A stretch of 64,000 nucleotides of DNA. Source: Bradyrhizobium liaoningense (GTDB lineage Bacteria > Pseudomonadota > Alphaproteobacteria > Rhizobiales > Xanthobacteraceae). Of this stretch, positions 54,585-63,171 are shown piece after piece. Under the pieces are notes generated by a model. That model did not search any database and had not been told where the DNA came from. It saw only the letters and a program-made list of their open reading frames with translations. Where the stretch lies: NCBI RefSeq assembly GCF_018130785.1, contig NZ_JAFCJT010000001.1, forward strand, positions 930,001-994,000. Reading direction: 5' to 3'. A program made the position numbers and the translations under genes. How positions within the stretch are numbered: position 1 is the stretch's first letter; each line of letters starts with the position of its first letter.

Positions 54585-55757
54585 TTAAGACGCCGCGAGC
54601 GATTCCTCGACCAGCTTGACCCAGTAGGAGGTGCCGAACACGATCGCCTCGTCGTTGAAATTATAGGCGGGGTGATGCAGGCCGGCGCTGTCGCCGTTGC
54701 CGCAGAAGATGAAGGCGCCGGGCCGCGCTTCCAGCATGTAGGCGAAATCCTCGCCGCCCATCAGCGGCGGCATCTCGTGCACATTGGCCTCGCCGGCAAC
54801 GTTCCTGGCGATGCGCCGTGCCACCTCGGTCTCCGCGGCGTGGTTGTTCACGACAGGGTAGTTGCGCTTGTAGTGCAGGTCGATCTTGGCGCCGGTGATC
54901 TGTGCCACGCCCGCCACCACTTCGTGCACGCGCTTCTCGACGAGCGTGCGCACCTCAGGCGACAGCGTGCGGATGGTGCCCCTCAACGTCGCAGTCTGCG
55001 GAATGACGTTGCGGGCATTGCCGGCGTGGAATTCGCAGATCGAGATCACGGCCGATTCCAGCGGATCGACGCTGCGGGCGACGATCGACTGCAGCGCGGT
55101 GATCACCTGCGCACCGACCAGCACTGAATCGACGCATTTGTGCGGACGCGCGGCGTGGCCGCCGAGGCCCTCGATCATGATGTCGACCTCGTCGGTCGCA
55201 GCCATGATCGGACCCGGCCGGATCGCGAACGATCCGATCGGAATGCCCGGGCCGTTGTGCATGCCGTAGACCTGCTCGATGCCGAAGCGCTCCATCAGGC
55301 CGTCCTTGACCATGGCCGCGCCGCCGGCGCCGCCCTCCTCGGCCGGCTGGAAGATCACCACCGCATCGCCGGCGAAGTTGCGGGTCTCGGCGAGGTAGCG
55401 GGCCGCCCCTAACAGCATCGCGGTGTGGCCGTCATGGCCGCAGGCGTGCATCTTGCCTGGGTTCTTGGAGGCGTAAGGCAGGTTGGTCTGCTCCTCGACC
55501 GGCAGCGCATCCATGTCCGCGCGCAGCCCGATGGTCTTGAGCCCCTCGCCGGCCGGCTTGCTGCCCTTGATCACACCGACCACGCCGGTCTGGCCGAGGC
55601 CGGTCACGACCTCGTCGCAGCCGAACTCGCGCAGGCGGTCCGCCACGAATGCTGCGGTGCGGTGAACGTCGTACAGCAGCTCCGGATGTTGGTGGATGTC
55701 CCGGCGCCAGGCCTGAATATCGGGTTGAAGGTCGGCGACGCGGTTCACGATGGGCAT
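54585..55757 (-). CDS. M20D amidohydrolase (HipO/IAA-amino-acid-hydrolase like)
   Basis: This 390-residue metal-dependent amidohydrolase removes acyl groups from amino acids (hippurate, N-acetyl or indole-acetyl amino acids). Metal and catalytic motifs: GLRADMDALPVEEQT, MHACGHDGHTAMLLG and FQPAEEGGAGG, plus the C-terminal MGGEDFAYML. There is no signal peptide. ATG 55757 is chosen; an in-frame TTG lies at 55769. Single gene; 174 bases separate it from the divergent GMC oxidoreductase. Confidence 0.92.
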   Translation of the reverse strand: MPIVNRVADLQPDIQAWRRDIHQHPELLYDVHRTAAFVADRLREFGCDEVVTGLGQTGVVGVIKGSKPAGEGLKTIGLRADMDALPVEEQTNLPYASKNPGKMHACGHDGHTAMLLGAARYLAETRNFAGDAVVIFQPAEEGGAGGAAMVKDGLMERFGIEQVYGMHNGPGIPIGSFAIRPGPIMAATDEVDIMIEGLGGHAARPHKCVDSVLVGAQVITALQSIVARSVDPLESAVISICEFHAGNARNVIPQTATLRGTIRTLSPEVRTLVEKRVHEVVAGVAQITGAKIDLHYKRNYPVVNNHAAETEVARRIARNVAGEANVHEMPPLMGGEDFAYMLEARPGAFIFCGNGDSAGLHHPAYNFNDEAIVFGTSYWVKLVEESLAAS

Positions 55758-55931
55758 GGAGGGTCTCAAGCTTTGTTGAAAATACAGGACTGTCTACCAT
55801 GCAAGCGCCAGTCCACCTAACTCCCGCGGATCGAGGGGAGCCCTGTCCTCTCGTCATGGCCGGGCTTGTCCCGATCCGCCGCGTCTGCCTATTAGGACGC
55901 AACGCTGAGTGACCATACGGGTGGAAACAGA

Positions 55932-57551
55932 ATGCCAAGACGGCTCGAAGGTGAGTTTGACTACATTGTCGTCGGAGCCGGCACGGCGGGCTGTATCCTC
56001 GCCAACCGGCTGTCGGCCGATCGCAACAATCGCGTCCTCATCCTCGAAGCCGGCGGCGACGACAACTGGATCTGGTTCCACATTCCGGTCGGCTATCTCT
56101 TCGCGATCGGCAATCCGCGCTCGGACTGGATGTTCAAGACCGAGGCGGAGCCCGGTCTCAATGGTCGTTCGCTCTCCTATCCCCGCGGCAAGGTGATCGG
56201 CGGCTCTTCGGCGATCAACGCCATGATCTCGATGCGCGGACAGGCCGCCGACTATGACCACTGGCGCCAGCTCGGCATGACCGGCTGGGGCTATGACGAC
56301 GTGCTGCCGCTGTTTAAGCGGCTCGAGGATCATTTCCTCGGCGCGAGCGAACATCATGGCACCGGCGGCGGCTGGCGCATCGAGGCGCCGCGGCTGTCAT
56401 GGGCCGTTCTCGACGCCGTCGGCGATGCCGCAGAAGAAATGGGCATCAAGCGCATCCCGGATTTCAACACCGGCGACAACGAGGGCACCAGCTATTTCCA
56501 CGTCAACCAGAAGCGCGGCCGGCGCTGGTCGTCGGCACGCGGTTTCCTCAAGCCCGCGCTGAACCGCCCCAATTTGCGGCTCGAGAAGCACGTGCTGGTC
56601 GACCAGCTGATCATCGAGCAGGGCCGCGCCGTCGGCGTGCGCTTTATCCAGAACGGCGAGATCATCGAGGCGCGCGCCAAACGCGAAGTGATCCTCTCGG
56701 CAGGCTCCATCGGCTCGGTGCAGGTGCTGCATCGCTCCGGCATCGGCCCCGCCGACTGGCTGTCGCCGCTCGGCATCGACATCGTGATGGACAAGCCCGG
56801 AATCGGCCGCAACCTCCAGGACCATCTCCAGCAGCGCGCGATCTACAAGGTCGAGGGCGTGCGAACGCTGAACGAGACCTACTACAATTTGTTCCGCCGC
56901 GGCCTGATGGGTCTCGATTACGCCTTCCGCCGCCGCGGTCCGTTGACCATGGCGCCGTCGCAGCTCGGCATCTTCACACGCTCCGATGCCACGCGCGCGC
57001 GCGCCAACATCCAGTTCCACGTGCAGCCGCTGTCGCTCGACAAGTTCGGCGATCCGCTGCACCGCTTCCCCGCGATCACGGTGAGTGCCTGCAATCTCCA
57101 GCCGACCTCACGCGGCACCGTACGGCTGCGCTCGGCGATAGCGGACGAGAAGCCGATCATCGCGCCGAATTATCTGTCGACCGACGACGACCGGCAGGTC
57201 GGCGCCGACGCGATCCGCACCACCCGCCGCCTGATGCGGCAGAAGGCACTGGCAAAATATCGCCCGAGCGAGTATCTGCCCGGCCCTTCCGTCGGCGACG
57301 ACGACGCCTCACTCGCAAAAGCCGCCGGAGATATCGGCACCACCATCTTCCATCCCGTCGGCACCGCGAAGATGGGTGCGGTGAATGATCCGATGGCGGT
57401 GGTGGACGAGCGCCTGCGCTTCTACGGCCTCTCTGGCCTGCGCATCGTCGATGCCTCGATCATGCCGACGATCACGTCGGGCAACACCAACACGCCGACC
57501 GCGATGATCGCCGAGAAAGGCGCGACGATGATTTTGGAGGATGCGAAGTAG
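55932..57551 (+). CDS. GMC oxidoreductase (choline dehydrogenase-like)
   Basis: This 539-residue FAD enzyme is of the glucose-methanol-choline family. The FAD loop is VVGAGTAGCILANRL (GxGxxG at 15-20), followed by LEAGGDD. GKVIGGSSAINAMISMRG is GMC signature 1, and SAGSIGSVQVLHRSGIGP signature 2. The C-terminal HPVGTAKMG supplies the catalytic His and GNTNTPTAMIAEKG closes the fold. It oxidises an alcohol to an aldehyde with an unknown acceptor. An alpha/beta hydrolase gene starts 12 bases after the stop. Confidence 0.93.
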   Translation: MPRRLEGEFDYIVVGAGTAGCILANRLSADRNNRVLILEAGGDDNWIWFHIPVGYLFAIGNPRSDWMFKTEAEPGLNGRSLSYPRGKVIGGSSAINAMISMRGQAADYDHWRQLGMTGWGYDDVLPLFKRLEDHFLGASEHHGTGGGWRIEAPRLSWAVLDAVGDAAEEMGIKRIPDFNTGDNEGTSYFHVNQKRGRRWSSARGFLKPALNRPNLRLEKHVLVDQLIIEQGRAVGVRFIQNGEIIEARAKREVILSAGSIGSVQVLHRSGIGPADWLSPLGIDIVMDKPGIGRNLQDHLQQRAIYKVEGVRTLNETYYNLFRRGLMGLDYAFRRRGPLTMAPSQLGIFTRSDATRARANIQFHVQPLSLDKFGDPLHRFPAITVSACNLQPTSRGTVRLRSAIADEKPIIAPNYLSTDDDRQVGADAIRTTRRLMRQKALAKYRPSEYLPGPSVGDDDASLAKAAGDIGTTIFHPVGTAKMGAVNDPMAVVDERLRFYGLSGLRIVDASIMPTITSGNTNTPTAMIAEKGATMILEDAK

Positions 57552-57563
57552 CATCCCGCCACC

Positions 57564-58445
57564 ATGATCAACCCGCACCCCTTTTCAATCGGCCCGGCCG
57601 ACGCAGAGATCGCCATGCTGCAATGGGGCGAGAGCGGCAAGCCGCCCGCCCTCCTCGTGCACGGCACCGGCTTCGTCGCCGATGTCTGGGACGAGGTCGC
57701 GCGCGAGCTTGCATCGACCTATACGGTCTATGCGCTCGACCGCCGCGGCCACGGCGCCAGCCACAAGCCGGGCTCCTATCATTTCCTGGATTTTGCCGAG
57801 GACGCCTGCCGGGTAATCGATGCACTCGATCTGCGCGATGTCTACGGGATCGGACACAGCGCGGGTGCGACCGATCTCCTGCTCGCGGCAAAGCTCTTGC
57901 CCGGACGTTTGACACGCCTGTTCGTGATGGAGCCGACCATCATGGACCCGCGCGCGGCACGCTCCGGAGGATTGGAGGAAGACTCCCTGTCCCGCGTGCA
58001 GGGCGCGCTGCGCCGTCAGGCGGAGTTCGATAGCATCGATGCCGTCTTCAACCGCTACCGCACCGCGCCGGCATTTGCGGATTGGACCGAAACGTCGCTG
58101 CGGGCCTATGTACGCCACGGCTTCGTACCGCTGGAAGATGGCCGGATTCGGCTCTGCTGCACGCCCGAGATCGAGTCGGCGATGCTGCGTCCGATCTACG
58201 AGGCGATGGCGCAGGTCTACGTTGGCGATGCTCGGGGCAATCCGTTTGCCTCGCTTGCCGAGATCGACTGCCCGGTGCGCATCACGACTGCCGCGAAGTC
58301 CGGGCCGATCTACAAGGTGATGGCCGCGCGCGCGGCGTCGCTGATCCCACGCGTCAGTACGCTGGTCTTCGAGGGCGCCGGGCATTGCGTGGCGCAGGAA
58401 GTGCCGGCGGCTGTAGTGGAAGCGGTGCGAGACTTTTCAAAGTAG
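57564..58445 (+). CDS. alpha/beta hydrolase
   Basis: This 293-residue alpha/beta hydrolase has an oxyanion-side HGTGFVADVWDEV, DRRGHGAS strand, nucleophile elbow GIGHSAGATDL (Ser), and C-terminal GAGHCVAQEVP carrying the catalytic His. The acid is likely in the strand before it. It resembles esterases and C-C hydrolases; substrate is unknown. It lies 12 bases after the GMC oxidoreductase, so the two probably act on the same compound (alcohol oxidation and ester cleavage). Confidence 0.88.
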   Translation: MINPHPFSIGPADAEIAMLQWGESGKPPALLVHGTGFVADVWDEVARELASTYTVYALDRRGHGASHKPGSYHFLDFAEDACRVIDALDLRDVYGIGHSAGATDLLLAAKLLPGRLTRLFVMEPTIMDPRAARSGGLEEDSLSRVQGALRRQAEFDSIDAVFNRYRTAPAFADWTETSLRAYVRHGFVPLEDGRIRLCCTPEIESAMLRPIYEAMAQVYVGDARGNPFASLAEIDCPVRITTAAKSGPIYKVMAARAASLIPRVSTLVFEGAGHCVAQEVPAAVVEAVRDFSK

Positions 58446-58448
58446 GTC

Positions 58449-58504
58449 TCGTGCCCCGGCTCTGCGCCGCAATGCTTACGCATTGCAGCGCGTCCGGGAC
58501 ACGA
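58449..58504. repeat. palindromic repeat, family H
   Basis: TCGTGCCCCGGCTCTGCG opens and CGCGTCCGGGACACGA closes, with inner arms GCAATGCTTACGCATTGC. It occupies the gap after the alpha/beta hydrolase. Confidence 0.7.
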
Positions 58505-58601
58505 TACCACCTCACGAAATCGTCATCGCCTCCCGCGAATAAACCCGCCCCTCCCCCAATCACCTCCCCGAAGCCCAATTCCGGGCGAGAGGAGACGTGC
58601 G

Positions 58602-59546
58602 ATGAGCGGACACGATCACGGCGACGACGGCGTCAGCCGCCGCAAGGTGCTGGAATGCATGACCTGGGCCGGCACCGGGGTGCTCTGGACCATCACGGGC
58701 GGCGTGCCGCGCTCGCTCGGTATCATCGATTCCGCGCAGGCCGCGACCGCGACGGCGCCCGGCATGACCTTCCTCCAGATCAGCGACAGTCATGTCGGCT
58801 TCGACAAGCCGGCCAATCCCAACGCGCTCGGCACGCTGGAGGAAGCAGTCAACAAGATCAACGCGATGCCGGCGAAGCCCTCCTTCATGATCCACACCGG
58901 CGACATCACGCATCTCTCAAAGGCCGCCGAGTTCGACAATGCCGACCGCATCATCTCGCAGACCAAGCTCGACGTGCACTACGTGCCCGGCGAGCATGAT
59001 TTCCTCGACGAGGAGGTGAAGTTCTATCGCGAACGCTACGGCCGCGGCACCAAGGGTGCGGGCTGGTATTCGTTCGATGCCGGCGGCGTGCACTTCATCG
59101 GCCTCGTCAATGTCGTCGATCTCAAGGCCGGCGGCCTCGGCAATCTCGGCGCCGAGCAACTCGCCTGGCTGGAGGATGACCTCCGCGGCAAGTCGAAATC
59201 GACGCCGATCGTGCTGTTCGCGCACATCCCGCTCTGGACCGTCTATCCGGAATGGGGCTGGGGCACCGAGGACGGCGGCCGCGCGCTGGAACGAGTGAAA
59301 GGCTTCGGCTCGGTCACAGTGCTGAATGGCCACATCCACCAGGTGATGCAGAAGGTCGAGGGCAACGTCACCTTCCACACCGCGCGCTCGACTGCGTTCC
59401 CGCAGCCGGCGCCGGGGGCCGCGCCGTCGCCCGGACCGATGAAGGTCGAGGACGCAAGACTGCGCGGCATGCTCGGCGTCGCCAGCATCAACTTCAAGCA
59501 GAACGAGCAGCGGCTCGCGATCATCGACACACCGCTGCAAGGCTAA
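58602..59546 (+). CDS. Tat-exported metallophosphoesterase
   Basis: This 314-residue calcineurin-like phosphoesterase has a twin-arginine signal (VSRRKVLECMTWAG) with a hydrophobic core. Metal motifs in order: ISDSHVGF, HTGDITH, GEHDFLDE (in place of GNHE), FAHIPL and NGHIHQV. Substrate unknown. AGGAG precedes ATG 58602. It is the first gene of a four-gene plus-strand run: phosphoesterase, cupredoxin, ECF sigma and zinc-finger anti-sigma. Tat export suits a folded metal-loaded enzyme in the periplasm. Confidence 0.88.
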   Translation: MSGHDHGDDGVSRRKVLECMTWAGTGVLWTITGGVPRSLGIIDSAQAATATAPGMTFLQISDSHVGFDKPANPNALGTLEEAVNKINAMPAKPSFMIHTGDITHLSKAAEFDNADRIISQTKLDVHYVPGEHDFLDEEVKFYRERYGRGTKGAGWYSFDAGGVHFIGLVNVVDLKAGGLGNLGAEQLAWLEDDLRGKSKSTPIVLFAHIPLWTVYPEWGWGTEDGGRALERVKGFGSVTVLNGHIHQVMQKVEGNVTFHTARSTAFPQPAPGAAPSPGPMKVEDARLRGMLGVASINFKQNEQRLAIIDTPLQG

Positions 59547-59565
59547 GGCTGAACGGAAGCTGACA

Positions 59566-59889
59566 ATGAAGACACTCAATCGCCGCGACTTCGGTGTCGC
59601 TGTGGCCGCGGCCATCCTGTTGCCCGCAACAACGGCCCGCGCCGACGACATGGAAGTGCACATCGACAATTTCGTTTTCCAGCCGGCCGAGCTCAAGATC
59701 AAGCTCGGCACCACGGTGACCTGGACCAACCGGGACGACATCCCGCACACGATCGTTTCGGCCGGCAAGTTCAGGTCGAAGACCCTGGACACCGACGACA
59801 AGTTCTCGTTCACTTTCACCAATGCGGGCGACTACAAATATTTTTGTTCGTTGCACCCGCACATGACGGGGATGATCAAGGTTGAGTAA
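59566..59889 (+). CDS. exported cupredoxin (amicyanin/plastocyanin-like)
   Basis: This 107-residue blue-copper protein has an N-terminal signal (NRRDF with a hydrophobic core to about 26, ending TARAD). Type 1 copper ligands: His61 (DDIPHTI), Cys94, His97 and Met100 in FCSLHPHM, the same spacing as amicyanin. It probably carries single electrons in the periplasm. It begins 19 bases after the phosphoesterase gene and ends about 140 bases before the ECF sigma gene, so all are probably one operon. Confidence 0.9.
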   Translation: MKTLNRRDFGVAVAAAILLPATTARADDMEVHIDNFVFQPAELKIKLGTTVTWTNRDDIPHTIVSAGKFRSKTLDTDDKFSFTFTNAGDYKYFCSLHPHMTGMIKVE

Positions 59890-60031
59890 CATCTCGAACC
59901 AAGGCATCAACGTCTTGCCCGGCCAGTGGTCCCACGCTGGCCGGGCTCGTGTGCCTTCCGTCACACACGGGAACGAAACGAACAGGGACGAAACAACGCG
60001 ACGCGCAGAACAAGAGGCAAAGCGAGGAGCG

Positions 60032-60580
60032 ATGCCCGCCAACGACGATTTGGAGAAGGCGCAGCGTTTCCGCGAAGCGGCGCTGCCTTATCTCGACGAC
60101 GTCTACACGCTCGCGCGCTATCTCTTGCGCGATGCCTCCGATGCCGAGGACGCGGTGCAGGAGTGCTACCTGCGCGCGCTGAAGCACTTTGACAGCTATC
60201 GCGGGCCCGCGATGAAGCCCTGGCTGTTCGCGATCCTGCGCAACGTCTGTAACGCCGAATATGCGCGGCGCGCGCATAGGCACAGCGCGATCGAGGACAC
60301 GCCCGATGCCGCCGAGCAGACGCCGATGTGGCAGGAGACCGAGGCGAGCCCCGAGACCGAAGTGCTGCGCAGCCGAGATGCCGGCGCAATCCGCAAGCTG
60401 ATCGACGCGCTCGCCGAACCGTTCAAGGAAACATTCGTGCTGCGGGAGATCAACAACCTGTCCTATCGTGAGATCGCCGAGACCATCGGCGCCCCCGTCG
60501 GCACCGTAATGTCCCGCCTCGCACGCGCCCGCGCCATGCTGCGCGCGGCCTGGATGGCGGAAGAGGAGCACTCGAAATGA
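60032..60580 (+). CDS. ECF RNA polymerase sigma factor
   Basis: This 182-residue ECF sigma factor has a region 2 with RYLLRDASDAEDAVQECYLR and MKPWLFAILRNVCNAEYARR. Region 4 has LSYREIAETIGAPVGTVMSR. GAGGAG precedes ATG 60032; an upstream in-frame start (59882) would overlap the cupredoxin gene. It overlaps by four bases the zinc-finger anti-sigma gene that follows. It probably controls the upstream phosphoesterase and cupredoxin genes. Confidence 0.9.
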   Translation: MPANDDLEKAQRFREAALPYLDDVYTLARYLLRDASDAEDAVQECYLRALKHFDSYRGPAMKPWLFAILRNVCNAEYARRAHRHSAIEDTPDAAEQTPMWQETEASPETEVLRSRDAGAIRKLIDALAEPFKETFVLREINNLSYREIAETIGAPVGTVMSRLARARAMLRAAWMAEEEHSK

Positions 60581-61338
60581 CCTGCGACGAAGCAAAGATC
60601 CTGCTTCACGCGCTGCTCGACAACGAGCTCGATGCCGGCCACGCGCGCGAGGTCGAAGCCCACATCGCCGGCTGCCCGGGCTGCGCCGCGGAGTTTGCCG
60701 CACAGCGCGAGATGCAGCGCGTGCTCGCCGAAACCAATCTGCGCTACACCGCACCAGCAAGCCTGCGCAGCCGGATCGAGGCCTCGCTGCCGCAACGCCA
60801 GCAGCCGAGCCGCCGCTCGGTGCTGCGCGGCTTTGCGATGGGCTCGGCCGTCTCCGCGCTCGCCGCCTCCGGCGTCGTCGCCGTCGTGCTGCGCCAGGAC
60901 GACCAGCAACGCATCCTCTCTGAGGTCGTCTCCGCGCATCTGCGCTCGCTCCAGGCCGGCCACCTCATCGACGTGGTCTCCACCGACCAGCACACCGTGA
61001 AGCCGTGGTTCAACGGCAAGCTCGACGTCGCCCCGCCCGTGATCGATCTCACCGCGCAAGGTTTTACGCTGGTCGGCGGCCGGCTCGACTATATCGACGC
61101 CCGCGCCATCGGTGCGGTCGTCTACAAGCGCCGGCAGCACGTGATCAATTTGTTCGTATCGCAGACATCGAACGCGGAATATCGCGCGCCGAAGACCGAG
61201 ACCATGCAGGGCTTCAACTGCCGCCGCTGGGGCAATCGCGGCCTGAACTTCTGGGCCGTCAGCGATATCGGCGCCGACGAGCTCGCCGAATTCGTCGACA
61301 AGTTCGAGGCGGCGATGAAGGCGAATGTGGAGGGCTAG
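60577..61338 (+). CDS. zinc-finger (ZAS) membrane anti-sigma factor
   Basis: This 253-residue protein has an N-terminal anti-sigma zinc motif His-x3-Cys-x2-Cys (EAHIAGCPGCAAEF, about residues 28-41). One hydrophobic segment follows around 85-105 (with an SRRSVLRGFAMGS stretch before it), then a periplasmic domain of about 150 residues. It would hold the preceding ECF factor until a signal, perhaps redox or copper related given the cupredoxin neighbour. The start overlaps the sigma gene by four bases. Confidence 0.88.
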   Translation: MTCDEAKILLHALLDNELDAGHAREVEAHIAGCPGCAAEFAAQREMQRVLAETNLRYTAPASLRSRIEASLPQRQQPSRRSVLRGFAMGSAVSALAASGVVAVVLRQDDQQRILSEVVSAHLRSLQAGHLIDVVSTDQHTVKPWFNGKLDVAPPVIDLTAQGFTLVGGRLDYIDARAIGAVVYKRRQHVINLFVSQTSNAEYRAPKTETMQGFNCRRWGNRGLNFWAVSDIGADELAEFVDKFEAAMKANVEG

Positions 61339-61411
61339 CGCATCCACCCGTCATTGCGTCGCAGCCCCGTCATCGGGCCGCGGGTTCGGCCGCTTGGCTC
61401 GCAATAGCGAT

Positions 61412-61792
61412 CTAGAACATGCCGTTGCCATGCACCGCCGTGTCGGGCACGGGCTGGCGCACCTCCCAATGCTCGACGAGCTTGCCGCCCTCGAGGCGGA
61501 AGATGTCGACGATGGCAAGACCGGGATCCGCGGGCGTGCGCTGCGCGTGGACATGCGCGATGACGAGATCGCCATCGGCTGCGATCCGCTTGACCTCGGC
61601 GCGCAGTTCCGGAAACTGCCGGCGCAGCTCGGACAGGTGCTTTCGAATGCCCTCGACGCCATCCGCGATCATGGGGTTATGCTGGACGTAGCGCGGACCT
61701 AGATGGATCGCGGCCGCATCGAAATCTCCCCGGTTGATCGCCGTTTCCAGAAATTCGCGCACGATGGCCTTGTTGGCCGACATTTCGCTCAT
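61412..61792 (-). CDS. SnoaL-like / ester cyclase family protein
   Basis: This 126-residue protein is of the SnoaL-like NTF2 fold. It starts MSEMSANKAIVREFLETAIN and contains YVQHNPMIADGVEGIRKHL, DGDLVIAHVHAQ and IVDIFRLEGGKLVEHWEVRQ, the usual pattern for small ester cyclases or polyketide-cyclase-like proteins of unknown substrate. ATG 61792 is chosen; an ATG three codons in is also possible, and the open frame upstream of it is shadow sequence. It is divergent from the AraC regulator gene, 127 bases away, which may control it. Confidence 0.85.
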   Translation of the reverse strand: MSEMSANKAIVREFLETAINRGDFDAAAIHLGPRYVQHNPMIADGVEGIRKHLSELRRQFPELRAEVKRIAADGDLVIAHVHAQRTPADPGLAIVDIFRLEGGKLVEHWEVRQPVPDTAVHGNGMF

Positions 61793-61919
61793 CAGCTTGT
61801 TCTCCCATGAAATCGTCACGCGTTCTGGACCGGCGCGGCGTCGGCGTCGATGTGCGCGGCTTGCAAAGTCCAGTCCGATCGTCTCAAAGAGCAACCGTCG
61901 GCACGCGGGAGCGGACGTG

Positions 61920-62828
61920 ATGGATGCAAGGTCGGAGGTGTTGGCGGCATATCGCACCGGCAGCGCGTTCCTTGGCACGGCCCTGCTGCGCCGTCCCTGG
62001 GGTATCGGCGTCGAGCCGCAGCGGAACTCTGCGCTTCACGTCGTGCTCGCGGGCAGTTGCTGGCTGAAGCTGACGGGCCGTGACGAGCCCATTCATCTTT
62101 CACCCGGCGATGTGGTCCTGGTCGCGAGTGGCGTCGGCCATGCGCTGAGCGATCCGCCGGATGCCGCGATCGTTCCCATTCGTGACGCGCTGTCCGCGGC
62201 ATCAGCCCCGGAGGCGGCCTCGGCGTCCGATGCAACGAGGCTGCTATGCGCGAAATACCAGCTCGACGAGGCCGGGCCTCATCCGATGGTGTCGCTCATG
62301 CCGCCCTTGGTTCACCTCACCGCACAGCAGGTCGAGGCCAACGAGCCGTTGCGACTGGCGTTACAGTTGCTCCGTGTCGAAGCGCAGGGCCGCCGCAGCG
62401 AGGCCGAAATCGTCGCATCGCGCCTGCTCGACAGCGCATTGGTCCTGCTGTTGCGCGCGTGGATGGACAATCAGCCCGCGGGCAGCGGCAACTGGTTCGG
62501 CGCATTGAGCGATCCCGCGATCGTGCGCGCCTTGCGCCTCATCCATGAGCAGCCGCAGGACGACTGGACGGTCGCAGCCCTGGCGGACCACGCTCTGCTC
62601 TCGCGCGCCACCTTCGCGCGCCGTTTCACGCAACTGGTCGGAGAGCCGCCGCTCGCCTATGTCACGCGCTGGCGGATGAGCCTGGCGGCCAAAACGCTGC
62701 GTGAAACCGGCCGCTCCATCGACGAGATCGCACGGGCCGTGGGGTACGAGTCCGCGCCGTCGTTCTCGAAGGCCTTCAGTCGCGTGTTTGGACGATCACC
62801 AGGACGCTATCGAAACGGCAGCTCGTGA
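61920..62828 (+). CDS. AraC family regulator with cupin sensor
   Basis: This 302-residue regulator has an N-terminal cupin-like sensor domain (about 1-170). It includes ALHVVLAGSCWLKLTGRDEP and LSPGDVVLVASGVGHAL, like cupin_6 AraC proteins. The C-terminus has two AraC helix-turn-helix units (WTVAALADHALLSRATFARR and IDEIARAVGYESAPSFSKAF). ATG 61920 gives the standard start; the frame is open upstream but unlikely to be used. Such regulators often act on the divergent neighbour, here the SnoaL-like gene. Confidence 0.9.
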   Translation: MDARSEVLAAYRTGSAFLGTALLRRPWGIGVEPQRNSALHVVLAGSCWLKLTGRDEPIHLSPGDVVLVASGVGHALSDPPDAAIVPIRDALSAASAPEAASASDATRLLCAKYQLDEAGPHPMVSLMPPLVHLTAQQVEANEPLRLALQLLRVEAQGRRSEAEIVASRLLDSALVLLLRAWMDNQPAGSGNWFGALSDPAIVRALRLIHEQPQDDWTVAALADHALLSRATFARRFTQLVGEPPLAYVTRWRMSLAAKTLRETGRSIDEIARAVGYESAPSFSKAFSRVFGRSPGRYRNGSS

Positions 62829-63158
62829 ATGTATATTTCGCGACGGTCGGAGAAGGCCAAGAAACTCAGACCCATGCATCCTGGCGAGGTTCTGCGGGCG
62901 GAATTCCTTGTTCCGCTCAACATGTCTGCAGGCGCTCTCGCCAAGACGTGCGGCCTGCCCCGCACGCGCATCGGGCGGATCGCGAATGAGCAGACTGGAA
63001 TCACCGCCGACATCGCACTTCGGCCGGCCAAGGCGCTCGGCACGACCGCCGAGCTTTGGCTCAATCTTCAGAATGATGACGGCATCCAGATCGCCAGACG
63101 CGATCTCGGCAAGGCACTCAACCGCATTGAGACTGTGAACAAGCCGAAAGCGGCCTGA
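62829..63158 (+). CDS. HigA-type XRE antitoxin, orphan
   Basis: This 109-residue protein is of the HigA antitoxin family, with RPMHPGEVLRAEFLVPLNMS, an XRE helix-turn-helix, and GITADIALRPAKALGTTAEL followed by WLNLQ. HigA is normally preceded by a HigB toxin gene; here ATG 62829 directly follows the AraC stop codon and no toxin is present. The recognition helix region (AKTCGLPRTRIGRIANEQTG) departs from the usual HigA consensus. It may now be a plain DNA-binding repressor in the AraC operon. Confidence 0.85.
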   Translation: MYISRRSEKAKKLRPMHPGEVLRAEFLVPLNMSAGALAKTCGLPRTRIGRIANEQTGITADIALRPAKALGTTAELWLNLQNDDGIQIARRDLGKALNRIETVNKPKAA

Positions 63159-63171
63159 GCGATCGGCGGCC

